From NCBI RefSeq assembly GCF_947179165.1, contig NC_077243.1:50611001-50675000 (forward strand): a stretch of DNA of 64,000 nt, written 5' to 3'. The first letter of the stretch is position 1, and the number at the start of each line of letters is the position of its first letter. Origin of the DNA: Solanum dulcamara (lineage: Eukaryota > Streptophyta > Magnoliopsida > Solanales > Solanaceae). Both the position numbers and the translations under genes were made by a program. Positions 1-24,621 of this stretch are shown here, piece after piece. The notes below the pieces were generated by a model. That model ran no database searches. It was not told where the DNA came from and saw only the letters and a program-made list of their open reading frames with translations.

Positions 1-201
1 AATAGTATTAATGTGAAAATTATTTTATTTCAAAATAAGTGCCTGAATTAAGGATGTATTTCATTTTACCGAAATAAGATAAGTTACAATTCAATTATCA
101 TAACTAGTCCTTTTTCAAGTGATTATTTTACTTTGTTAAGTTAAAAGACTTGATCAATTAATTAGGATGAATTATTAATCTCAATTTTTATTTCAATTAC
201 T

Positions 202-3200
202 TTACTCTAAGATGAAGCCCCTTGTTTTCTACGTACTGAGTCTGAGGATGCTTATGAGTTCATCATCAACTATCACGAGAGGCTCCATAAGATGGGGTAG
301 TGGAGAAATATGGGGTGAAGTTCTTCACTTTCCAACTAATGGGGGATGTTAAATTATGGTGGAGGGCATATATTGAGCATAGACGCGTCAGTTCACCTCT
401 GCTAATATAGACACAATTTTACTCCATCTTCCTGGAGAAGTATGTTCCTCGTACTCTGCAAGATCGAAGACGCAATGAGTTCAACATTGTAGAGTAGAAG
501 AATATGTCTGTCATAGAATATGAGGCTCGTTTTCACTCCTTATCCAAGTATTCTCTACAACTACTACCCACAAAAGAGGATAGGATCAGACAGTTTGTTA
601 AAGATCTAAATGTGAGACTTCATCTTGCAACTCCGCAGATGGTATCTTCTAGTAAGTCAATTAGGAGGTAGTTGAGCATGCTAAGAATGTAGAGAGTGTG
701 AAGTAAAATTTTTATGCTAAGTCTTTGGACATAAAGGTCAAGAAGGGTGGTGGTTTTAGTGGGTCTTTTTCTAAGGGACCAATTCCTTTGGCACCAATTC
801 TCAGGGGAATTTTGAAAGCCTTATTTAGTCACCTATTCAGGTATCATCTGGGGTTCCATCTAGAACCAATCAGCAACCATAAGGGCAAAGGGGATATTCC
901 TTCTTTTTTATTTTAATGTAGAGGCCGCCTTTGGACCGAGTTTTCTAGGAGTGTGGACAACTAATACACATTCATAAATAGTGTCCCAGATTTAGAAAGA
1001 CTGGTAGGTAGCTCAGCAACAGCAGACTTCTCAAGCCATTATTATAGCAAGTAGAGGAGAGAGTTCATTTAGCAAAGTTCTTCCTTAGCTTAGGCGAGGT
1101 GGATACACAACTGGTAGAGGTGACACTCAGCCTAGCAGCGTGGTGGTAAGGCAGGTAGAGGTAGTACTTAGCCCGAAAGAAATGGTGCATAGACAAGGGA
1201 CAATGCTCATTTTTATGCTTTTCCAGGTAGACTTGAGGCAAAAGCATCTGACATAGTGATCACATGTACCTTTCTTTTTTATGACCGGATGGCTCATCTT
1301 TATTTTATCTCGACTCTACATTTTTTTCTATGTATCTACTTACTTTGTATCTGTCTACGCATGATTTTAGAGTCTCTTGATATTTTTATGCATGTTTCTA
1401 CTTTGATGAAAAATTTTGTGATTGTTAATAGAGTCTATCGCTCTTACCTCGTGATTTTTATAGGTTATAAGGATTAGGTGGACTCAGTAATCATATACAT
1501 GATAGATATACATGATAAAGTTTGATGTCATCTTGGAGATGAGTTGATTGTCTCGATATCATGCCATTCTTGATTTTCATGCTAAGACTGTATCTATTTT
1601 TATGTCGGGATATCTAGATTAGAATAATGGGGAGATTGTAATTCTTCTCCTAAAATATCATATCTTTATTTTTGTGCTAAGAGGTCAGTAGAGAGGGGGT
1701 GTTTAGCATTCTTGGCTCATCTCCAAGATACTAGTATAGAATTCCTTCAATTGGTTTGATTCCTATGGTATGTGAATTCTTAAAGGTGTTTCCCGCCGAC
1801 TTACCTGGCATGCCACCAGAATGGGATATTGATTTTATCATTGACTTAGAGCCGGGGAATCGCGCTATTTCTATTCTGCCATATTGGATGACACTGATTG
1901 AGTTGAAAGTTTTGTTGCAAGAGTTTTTCAGTAAAAGGTTTATTCATCCGAGTGCATCTCTTTGGGGTGCTCCTATCTTGTTTGTTAAGAAGAAATACGT
2001 GAGTATACGTATGTGCATTGACTAACATCAGTTGAACAAGGTCACTATTTAGAATAAACATTCTTTTCCTTGTATAGATGACTTATTTGATCAGTTACAA
2101 GGTACGTCAGTCTTCTCTAAGATTTACTTGAGGTATGGGTATCATCGACTTAAGATTTGAGCTGAGGATATTCCCTAGACAGCTTTTTGGACCAAATATG
2201 GACATTATGAGTTTTTGATTATGTCTTTCGGACTTACTAATGCTCTTGCAACTTTTATGAGTTTGATGAATTATATTTTCAAACCATATCTGAATTCATT
2301 TATTATTGTGTTTATTAATGAAATTTAGGTGTATTAAAAGAGTAAGGAGGAGCATGAGAATCACCTCAGGACTATGTGGGGTTTGCTAAAAGAGAAACAG
2401 TTGTATGCTAAATTCTCTAAGTGTGAATTGTGTCTGCATTTAGTCTTCTAGGGCATGTAGTTTCAAACTAAAGAGTGATGGTTGATCCATAGAAAATACA
2501 AGCAATTAAGAACTGGGCTAGGCCCATATTAGTTAAGGGATTCATATTCTCGTAGGGTTATACAGTTATTATCGTTAATTCATGAAAAGAAATGCTCATA
2601 AGTTGACCTATTTAACTCAGAAGGAGGTTCCATTTTAATGATCCAATAAATGTGAGAAGAGCTTTCAAAATCTCAAGACTTTGCCAATCACAACACCTAT
2701 TCTAGCTCTGCAGGTAAAAGGTAAATATTTTATGGTTTACTATGATGCTTCAGTTCTGGTTTGGGTGTTGTTTTGATGTAGGATAAGTAAGTAATTGCAT
2801 GTCTCTAGAAAGTTTGAAGGTTAATGAGAAGAACTATCTCACTCATGATGTAAAGCTGACAACCTTTGTATTTGCTCTAAAAATTTGAAGGCAGGTATCT
2901 GTTGTAAGGTATTCACTGATCAATACAACCTTCAACAGATGTTCACAAGAGATATTTAAATTTGAGATAGCAAAAATATATGAAATTACTCAAAGATTAT
3001 GATGTGAATCATTTGTATCATCCTTGCAAGACTAATATATAGTAGTTGATGCATTGAGTAGGAAGTCTGAGAGCATGGGTAGTTGGCTTATTTTGAGGTT
3101 ACTAGGCATCCGCTGGCTAGAGATGTCCAAACTCTGGCTAACAATTTTATGAGACTTGAGTTGTTAGATTCTGATGGAGTATTGTCTCACTTTAAAGCAG

Positions 3201-4600
3201 GGTCTTTATTTATAGATAGTTTGAGAATGCTAGTTAAGCAAGATTCTTGATAAGGTTTTGTAGGGGAAACTAATGAAGCAGTGATAGATGATGAGGGTGT
3301 TCTAAGGATGAAAGGGCGTATGTGTGTGCGCCCCAAGTTGATCATTTGATCAAGACTATTTTGACAGAAGCTCACAATTTACTATATTTTATATATCCTG
3401 GAGCCACCAAGATGTATCGTGACTTGTGGCAGCACTACTAATTAGGTCAGATGAAGAGTGATATTATTTATTTTATTAGTCAATATCCAAATGGTCAGCA
3501 ACTTAAGTATGAGCACCAGAGGCCCAGATCTACACTTCAAAGGATGTCCATTTTAAAATGAAAGTGGAAAAGGATTTCCATGAATTTTCTGGTTGATCTT
3601 CTATGATCTTTGGTAAGTTTGATTTTATTTGGGTGATCATGAAAGGGTTGACTAAGTCTGTACACTTCATACCCATTTAGGTGACTCATGATGTAAATAA
3701 GTTGTCAAAGATTTATCTTCATGAGACTTGATTTTGGAACAACTTTTCATTCTTAGATCGATGGGAAGTTTAAGCCAACTATTCAGGTATTTGGAGGACA
3801 TGCTCCACACATGTTTGATAGAATTTGGTGGTAAGTTGGACTAGTTTCATTAGTTGAGTTTGCATATAATAATAGTTATTACTCTAGCATTGATATGTCT
3901 CTGTTTGAGGTGTTGTATGGAAGGAGGTTTAGATCTCCCATTAGGTGATATGATGCATTTATGGTGAGACCGTGGGGTACTGATCTTCTGAGGGAATCTT
4001 TGGAGAAGGTTAAGATGATTCATAATAAGCTTCTAACATCTTAGAGTAGACAAAAAAATATGAAGTTCACAGTAGAAGAGCAAGTTTTTCTCAATATTTT
4101 GCCAATGAAAGGTGTAATGAGTTTGGAAAGAAGGGTAAGTTGAGTCCGTAATTTATTATCCGTTTTAAGATTCTTAGACATGCGAGGAGGTAGCGTATAA
4201 GTTCGTCTTGCCTCCATATTTTTTAGGTGTTCATCTAGTATTTCATATGTCCTTGCTAAAGAAGTTTCATGGTTATGATAACTATATCATTCAGTGGGAC
4301 CCTGTATTATTTGATGATAGTTTGTCTTATAAGGAGGAACCTATGGCTATTCTAGATAGGGAGGTTCATAAGTTAAGATCGAGAAAAATTCTATCTATGA
4401 AGGTCTCGTGGAAGAACCATCTTATGGAGGAGGCCACTTGGAAGACTGAATCATACATACGTAGATCTAGAAAGGTCCATAAGTTAAGATCCAAAGTAAT
4501 TTCGTCTGTGAAGATCTAGTGGAAGAACCATCTTGTAGAGGAGGCCACTTGAGAGACTAAATCAGATATATATAGCAGATATTCTCAGTTGTTCGTGGAT
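202..4600 (+). pseudogene. Gypsy gag-pol polyprotein remnant of G1
   Basis: Gag pieces near 235-690 read EFIINYHERLHKMG, LEKYVPRTLQDRR and EYEARFHSLSKY. The protease region is near 1256-1640, ending VILGMS-like. RT is at 1756-2470 (SLWGAPILFVKKK, then [12 protein letters not shown]), RNase H near 2640-3060, integrase 3190-4160 (TKMYRDLW-like, then FAYNNSYYSS), and a chromodomain-like tail near 4208-4580. There are many stops and frameshifts. The RT active-site block reads FINEI where FIDDI is expected, so the metal-binding Asp pair is lost. The protease Asp block is also unrecognisable. This is a dead copy. Confidence 0.78.
4361..4582 (+). repeat. 111-bp in-frame tandem duplication in the gypsy C-terminal tail
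   Basis: Copy 1 (4361-4471) and copy 2 (4472-4582) both encode a V-HKLRS ... SVKI/SMKV-W-KNHL-EEATW-like unit. The offset is exactly 111 bp (37 codons). The second copy has acquired a TAG. Confidence 0.75.
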
Positions 4601-4800
4601 CAGGTAATCTTTTCTTCCATCTTTTCCTTCCTGTCCTTCCCTTTTGATGCTCGGAGATGAGCGTGTTTTTAATTACTATCTGATATAACAACCTCTCCAT
4701 CGCCAGTTAATCTTTTTTTTCTCCATTTTTTCCTTCCCAACCTCCCCTTTTGACATTCGGGAATGAATGTGTGTTTAATTGGTATCTGATATAACAACCA
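4600..4800 (+). repeat. Tandem duplication of the gypsy polypurine/LTR-start region
   Basis: Two diverged copies of about 105 bp each contain a T/C-rich run, a CTTTTGA-(T/C)-(G/A)-(C/T)TCGG-GA block and TATCTGATATAACAACC. The second is followed by the C-rich start of the putative 3' LTR. Confidence 0.6.
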
Positions 4801-5100
4801 CTCCACCCCCCCATCACTCGTACTAATAGCCAAAACTATTTTTATTCCCTTGAGTTCGACCCCAACTCTAAGTTGAATAAATATATCTTGTAATGATTGT
4901 GTACACTTCTTATTTTAGTGGTGGATTTGGACGTGACTAGAGGCTACTCATATTTTTTTAGTTTTTAGTTAAATTTTGCAATTTTAATTTGTGGATAAGT
5001 TTTTTTTTTCTATCAAGTTTCATAATTTGAAAACTTATTTGAGTTGATCATTCTACGAGAGCCTCCAACACAACAGAAGAAGGTAACTTATTTGAGTTGA

Positions 5101-6030
5101 GGTACGACAAATCTTTCTACTATATTACGAGGTATGGGTATAGTTTAAAATAATTACGGTTCGCAGCAAACATATTTATTCGGTATGGCAAATCTCGTTG
5201 TCAGATATATAATATATATGTATATCAGTTACCATTATACAATTTTTCTGAAAAATATACATATACTATTCGATAGATATACATATACAATTCGCCTCTC
5301 TCCTCCCTCTCTCGATTTCGCTCACCTCTCACCTCTCTCTCTCTCAATCTCGCTTGTCAGATATACAAATACATATGTATACCAGTTACATTACGCGGTA
5401 TGATAAATATTTCTACTATATTATGCGGTATGGGTATAGTTTAAAATAATTACATCTCGCAGCAAATATATTTACTCGGTATGACAAATTTCGCTGTCAG
5501 ATATACAATAAATATGTATATCAGTTACCATTATATAATTTTTCTGATAAATATACATATACTATTCGACATATATACATATACAATTCGCCTCTCTCCT
5601 CCCTCTCGCGATCTCGCTCGCCTCTCTCCTCCCTCTCTCGATCTCGCTCACCTCTCTGCTCCTCTTTCTCAATTTCTCTTGGCAAATATACAAATACATA
5701 TGTATACCAGTTATATATATATATATATATATATAATTGTTTAAAAAATATACATATACAATTCGCCTCTCGCTCACCTTTCTCCTCCATCTCTCGATCT
5801 TGCGCGCCTCTCTCCTCTTCTCTCTCAATCTCGCTTGTCAGATTTCAAATACATATGTATAAATAATTTGTGGGTATAGCGATTGTATAATTCGCTACAT
5901 CTTTTGTATAATTCGCTACAATATTTGTATAATGACAAAATTTATGCTTGTCATTATAAGTAATTAGAGAAACTATACCCATATAAAGTAATTATACTTA
6001 AAAGGTTTGTCATATCTGAAAATTTTCCAA
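5101..6030. mobile_element. Inverted-repeat element with internal 296-bp direct repeats and CT-rich minisatellite
   Basis: The left end (GACAAATCTTTC ... GGTATGGGTATAGTTT) is matched in inverted orientation by the right end near 5967-6024, giving imperfect arms of about 45 bp. Inside, two copies of a unit of about 296 bp start near 5101 and 5397, with a third partial copy near 5690. Each has TATACAAATACATATGTATA and CGCCTCTCTCCTCCCTCTCGATCTCGCT units. A short (AT)n lies at 5713-5734. Apparent ORFs on both strands only translate the repeats. The class is uncertain: a TIR transposon or foldback type is most likely. Confidence 0.5.
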
Positions 6031-7334
6031 GAAGTTGAAGGCAACATCCAGGCCCATTTGTCAAGGTCAGACGAACAGAGAGAAGGAAATGGGACCAAAT
6101 ATAAATGAAGATTGCAGGCTAAATCTTAGATCAGACGAAAATAGAGATTGATTGGGCCCAAACAGATTTACCTATATATTCAAAACGAATTTGATTTTAA
6201 ACTTTTAATTACCATGTTATAGGTATTTTTGATGTTTGACACTAATATTTTATTTAATGAATCCCCATAATATAATTTGAATGATTCAATTATTTTCTTA
6301 TGGCATCTGTTGCTTCAGACACTATTAAGATGCATGAAAATGGATTAAGAAAGTAAGAATTTAGATTTTCAAAATCTTAAATTAGGCAAACAATTAAACT
6401 CAGTAAAATAAGTAGACTTTTTAGGAATCACCTAGTGTAGAAGGCTAATTACCATCCCTACCCTTTTTCAATTTATAGAAATCCCTCAAAAATATGGTAA
6501 TCCGGATACATTAATTCATTAATTAGGGTTTTATATATTAGCAGGTAGCATTTAAAACATGATACATTGAATATAGAGATAATTTATGAATCAGAATTAA
6601 TGTATCCGGATTACTGAATTAATGCATCCAGATGGAAAGAAGGAATTTTTGCAATTTTTTGAAGTGGATGGAAATAATGAAAAATATGATAAATGAAGAT
6701 GTGTAATTAGATAATTTTTCTATAAAATAATTTGTGCAATTCACCTATGTCTCTTCAGAGTTATTAAGAGGTTTTAAATTTTAAGTTTTATGAAAATAAC
6801 TTAAGAATCTCTTATATCCTTTCATAGTTAATAAGTAAAGGGTTATTCTATATTCACATTCAGGAATAGGACTAATTGTTTAGTTCAAGGTCTCGACTCA
6901 GATAAAAATTGAAAGTTAGATTTATTTTGAAATTTGGACATTCAAATGAATGAGTGACAAATAGATTCTACTCATTTAAAAGAAGTTTTTTCTATAAAAT
7001 AACTTGTGAAATTTTCAAAGTTAGCCGAATATGTTTAAACAATTAGTAACTACATTTTACAGATTTTTTAAAGGTGCCTAATCCTTCGTTAAAAAATTAT
7101 TTGAACCATTATCCAATTCTGGTCTAATAAAAGGTTTTTCAAATACACTTTTAAATAATTTCTTAATTTCCTAAAAATTAGATGGAGACTTTGTTTTCAG
7201 AATAAATCGGCCAAGTTATGAAATTTTTTGACTTAGTTCAAAAATGATCATAACAAACAATATAATTTCCTAGTTGAATATAATATATCAAAATTTGAGA
7301 AAATGTTTAAAATGAATGGGGTGATGGTAGGTAC
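6031..7334. other. AT-rich intron-5 sequence of the FAAH-like gene
   Basis: Apart from the inverted repeat at 6445-6690 I see no exon, RNA gene or coding signal. I looked for a glycine-led KD-x-ID exon on the minus strand and did not find one. Confidence 0.4.
6445..6690. repeat. Small MITE-like inverted repeat
   Basis: Perfect 20-bp arms (6498-6517 and 6594-6613, TAATCCGGATACATTAATTC and its complement) flank a 76-bp loop. Weaker outer similarity (CCATCC...CTTTTT) extends the arms. No target duplication could be fixed. Confidence 0.5.
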
Positions 7335-20825
<13,491 letters not shown>

Positions 20826-20901
20826 TTTTGCCTTCAATTTCTGTTGGAACAACAATTTGAGAGAGAGTGGGTGGAAGTTGGAGAAGAAAAAGACATGGGG
20901 T

Positions 20902-20909
20902 GTTATATA
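20902..20909 (-). promoter_or_regulatory. Probable TATA box of the FAAH-like gene
   Basis: On the minus strand GCTATATAACA lies about 80 bp upstream of the exon 1 ATG, implying a leader of about 45-50 nt with a CT-rich start (CTTTTTCTTCTCC). Position and sequence fit a plant core promoter. No transcript evidence is available. Confidence 0.55.
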
Positions 20910-21183
20910 GCAAGTTTTAATTTATGGGACAAAGAACAAGTGAAGTTACGTTGCCCATGCAAATTTCTTTCTTCTATAAAAGTAAATATATAATAAATAT
21001 AGGGATGTTTCTGTAGTTTTCTCTATAACGGGGATCTTTGTAAAAAAAAGAAATTAAGGGAGGGTCTATTCCAGTTCCAAGACAAACAATTGTTTGACAT
21101 TTTCTAAGCAGAAGCGTTACAAACACTGACTAATTTGTCATTTTCCATTTCTCTTCTCATTCTTACTCTCTTTTTCTTAAAAC

Positions 21184-21565
21184 GAAAAATGATCAAAATT
21201 ACTCTTCAACTATTCAAAATAAATCAAATATACTCTTTAATTATTTTTTGGGTTCAAAACTTTTCCTCTTCCATTTAACGGAATAAAATGTGGCACTCAA
21301 TGTGTAAATTATAATACCAGACGTCCACCTATGAACACCCACCCCACCCATTAAAAATCCAGCATACCTAATAATCCTAATTTCATCCTTACTCCATTCA
21401 CTTCTCCAATTTACACATTGAATGCCACTTCTTATTCCATTAAAAGTAAGGGTAGAAGTGATCCAATAATTAAATGAGAGGGATAATTTTAAGCCCAAAA
21501 ATAATTGAAGGATATATTTGGTCTATTTCAAATAGTTGAAGAGTAGTTTTAATCCTTTTCTGTTA
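21184..21565. mobile_element. MITE with long inverted arms upstream of the FAAH-like gene
   Basis: Arms of roughly 150 bp (left CTCTTCAACTATT ... TGTGTAAATT; right the inverse) flank a short centre. Possible 7-bp target duplications are TTAAAAC (21177-21183 and 21566-21572). It sits about 360 bp upstream of the start codon and about 275 bp upstream of the TATA box. An 85-codon ORF on the minus strand is a chance reading of the arms. Confidence 0.7.
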
Positions 21566-21572
21566 TTAAAAC

Positions 21573-22084
21573 AACAAACAATATTAGTAGTACATCGCAG
21601 GTCAAGTGGCGCACTCATTAACCATAGCTAATTAAGAATGCCACAAGAATTATTCACCTTTTTCCTACCATTTTTTTCACTTTATTTAAAAATCAATGTT
21701 TAATTATGAAAATTTTTAAAAACACTTACAATTTTGTGTTTTTTCACTTTCATGATATTTTTTCTCTTTCAAATTGCATCCTATATTTTTTATTTATGAC
21801 CCTATTTGTATCATTCCATTCGACAACCCCACTCATTTTTCTTTTGGACAAGCTGTTGCATGCTCTACTAACTGTTACCCAATTTTTTCAACTTCATTGA
21901 AAAAACTTTGACACTCTTCAGGAGTTGATCAGTGTAGAAAAATATAATAAGGTTAGAGTTAACGAATATTACTTTTATATATTGCAAAAAATAATAAAGA
22001 ATAGAGTTAACAAATATGATTTGGATAGAGGAAGAAAAAATAAGGATGACAAATTCGGGTAAATTATTAAAGTTGAGTAGTTTG
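21573..22084. other. AT-rich intergenic stretch
   Basis: I see no gene, repeat unit or RNA here; short ORFs have low-complexity Phe/Leu-rich translations. Confidence 0.4.
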
Positions 22085-24621
22085 TGTCACGACTCTAGTC
22101 TACACCCTAGTCGAGACACGATACTCAAACTAACCTTTGACACTAGCATATCTAAGCATATTATATGAAAACTAAAGCAGAAGCTGAAACATAAGCAAAT
22201 GAATATAGCGGGTTTAACATTGGTATAGATGAAGAAATAAAAGACAATCCATGAATTGAATACTAATGTCAAAAATGCACCTCTAGGGTTCAGGATGAGA
22301 GAAATAAGTCTGCTGGGACATGGTCTTCAGCTACCAATAATGAATAACTGAACTAAAGCAATGCTACTAACTATCAACTAATCCATAAAGTCCTCGAATG
22401 AGGAGGACTCACAAACCGCTGACTGGAATACTGCAACCTGACTAGCCACGAGTCTGAGGACAGGCGCCTGAATCTACATCATGAAAGGATGTAACACAAA
22501 GAAGATCAGTATGTGAAATGTATAGAGTATAAGATAGTAATGGTGAAATGTATAGAGTATGTAAGATGACACTAAAGATAATCGTAACAGGTGACAACGT
22601 ATAATGAGAATAAAAGAAGTTTTAATAATCGTAATCAAAATGAAATGACCGAAAAGACATTATGAAATCAGTGCACAAATATCATTTCAGAATATGCTTT
22701 AAAATACATATATATGAGTCTATATGATAGCTCTGCATTAAACAAGTGTATACCACGCCATATATGAAAGATCAAAATGATAAATTAAAAGTGTAACATA
22801 AAAATACATTTACGGGGGAGTTTTTTATGACTAACATACACGTTGTGAGCTCATGATGTCCAACTTATAATTCTAGTTGGAAGGGTTGCCCTATACCTTG
22901 CCAGGGTATAAAACCTATTATAATGAACCTTCAGGTCATTTTTGTGTTTTTTTTCATCGTATAGGGTGTTCCTATAGAGACTCTAAGTCATTCATGACTT
23001 GTTGGCACTGTCTGTTCGATTGCTTGGCTGTTCATTTGGTTTTTATGCAAGTTTTTATGTTTTTGAGTTTTTCCAACTTGAACGGTTGACTTTGGTCAAA
23101 AGTTCAGGAAGACAGCTTCAAAATGGAATTTTGACGGTCCTGTTAGCTTTATACAATGGAATTTGATCTAGAATGACCCTTCGTGTGCTTTTTGAGGCTT
23201 CCAGGCTATTCCAAACTCTCTTGTGGATTTTGAATAAAATGACGCTTGGTGTGAGATACACTTTTTTTCAAGACGACCTCGAATAGAAATTTCAACTGCA
23301 TTATTGAGTCTGAAATGTCAATTTTTTGGGGTAACATATATCATTTGCGTCCATAGGGTTCCAAATGAATTCTGAGTACCCCGTCGGAGAGTTTTTGGAC
23401 TTGGCCAAATTTTTTGGTGCCTAGTGCTTGTGCCACCACTTAAGAGGCCCTGACATTGCTTTAGCGGTTCTCACTTAAGCAGCCAAGGGCTCATTTAATC
23501 CGGTAGAGCCACCTCAAGGCTAACCGCTTAAGCAACCCTGTCCTTCTCTTTTGCGGCCATCACTTAGGCTTGTTGCTTAAGTGAACCTGGCCTCACTTTA
23601 ATTTTGACCGCTTTAGTAGCTAGAGGCTCACTTTATCGAGGTCCGTCCCTTTAATTCCAACTGCTTTAATGATATTATGGACGCTTTTGCGGCGTTTAGG
23701 TCTATTAAGATCCATTTTTGGGGTCCTTTTCTCAAAGTTTGGAGATTTGAATTGAAATTTTTTAAGCTTGTTACTTGGTGTTTATTTCTTTCTGTTGCGG
23801 GAAATTATTGGAGAGTTGTGTGGGAGTTATTGGGGAGGGGTTGCAGTATCGTTACAAAGGTTATTCCTTGCTTTTTTAACCTCTATTGACATCTAATGGT
23901 GATCTTGATGTTGGACTTCTTGAATGTTTAATTGTGGGATGTTCCGAGTCCGAATTATGTTCCATTGTGGGATACAAGTTCGGGGAGCTAATTAGGACCC
24001 TTTGATAGCGTCAATTCCAAAATTTTTGGCGTTGGTCCCACAACCCCATTTTAGAATCCAAAATTAGTCTGTCTCCATTTTAAGTGATTTTGATGTCAAG
24101 AAGCCCGTATTAATATCATGAAACTATTTTTGATAGTGTGTCATCGTTCAGAGGCCCTTCGAAAGGGAAAAACACCAGAATCGTAATTTTGGAGCGCGCA
24201 CGATCTACTTTGAGGTAGACTATGACTTCCCTTGCTCTAGATTGGGCTCGAGAATGTGAATTCATGTTGATTAGTTGGAATTTGGGTTGGTTAGTTAGTT
24301 GATCATGCTAGTTACCTAGAATTCATATTTTAGGCTTATTTCGGGTATTTTTGGGAACTTGTTGGTATGTTGTTCTCCATTGTTGATCATTCTTACCATG
24401 TGGTGTGCCTTACTATTTGATTATTATTGGTATTGAAGAATCTTTGGCCTTATTCTAGGTGTATACTAGTTCTTTCCTTAGACTTGTGTATTTCTGACTG
24501 ATAGGCCTTAGATTTGCTCTGACGTCATTTCAATTGACTTAACTCCCTCTAGATTGATGTACCAGACATGAGTCTAATAGCATGAGCCTTATTTAGGCAG
24601 TAACTCAGCTTCAATAAACTT
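22085..24621. mobile_element. Non-coding LTR-type retrotransposon fragments
   Basis: It begins TGTCACGACTC, the inverse of the usual GAGTCGTGACA LTR end, suggesting a minus-orientation LTR. Further in, GTTGACTTTGGTCAAAAGTT, CACTTAAGC/CGCTTAAGC repeats (23430-23620) and CTTATTTCGGGTATTTTTGG resemble plus-sense gypsy LTR sequence. The number of fragments and the borders between them are unclear. Element X abuts at 24622. No coding sequence. Confidence 0.5.

Larger units (their letters stand above)
1..5100 (+). mobile_element. Degenerate Ty3/gypsy retrotransposon G1 (5' end outside window)
   Basis: Remnants in the order gag, protease, reverse transcriptase, RNase H, integrase and chromodomain-like tail run in the plus direction. 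They are followed by a 3' region with repeated TGATATAACAACC motifs, which resemble the start of a gypsy LTR, and then a fading LTR-like tail. The 5' LTR is not in the window. Bases 1-200 are AT-rich with nothing recognisable. If the FAAH-like gene is intact, this element sits in its intron 5. Confidence 0.75.

Noticed and set aside
5521..5828. Arg/Glu-rich ORFs of 87-89 codons on both strands
   Set aside because: Generated by the CTC-rich minisatellite; no family resemblance.
21241..21498. 85-codon minus-strand ORF upstream of the FAAH-like gene
   Set aside because: It spans the two arms of a MITE; the reading is fortuitous.
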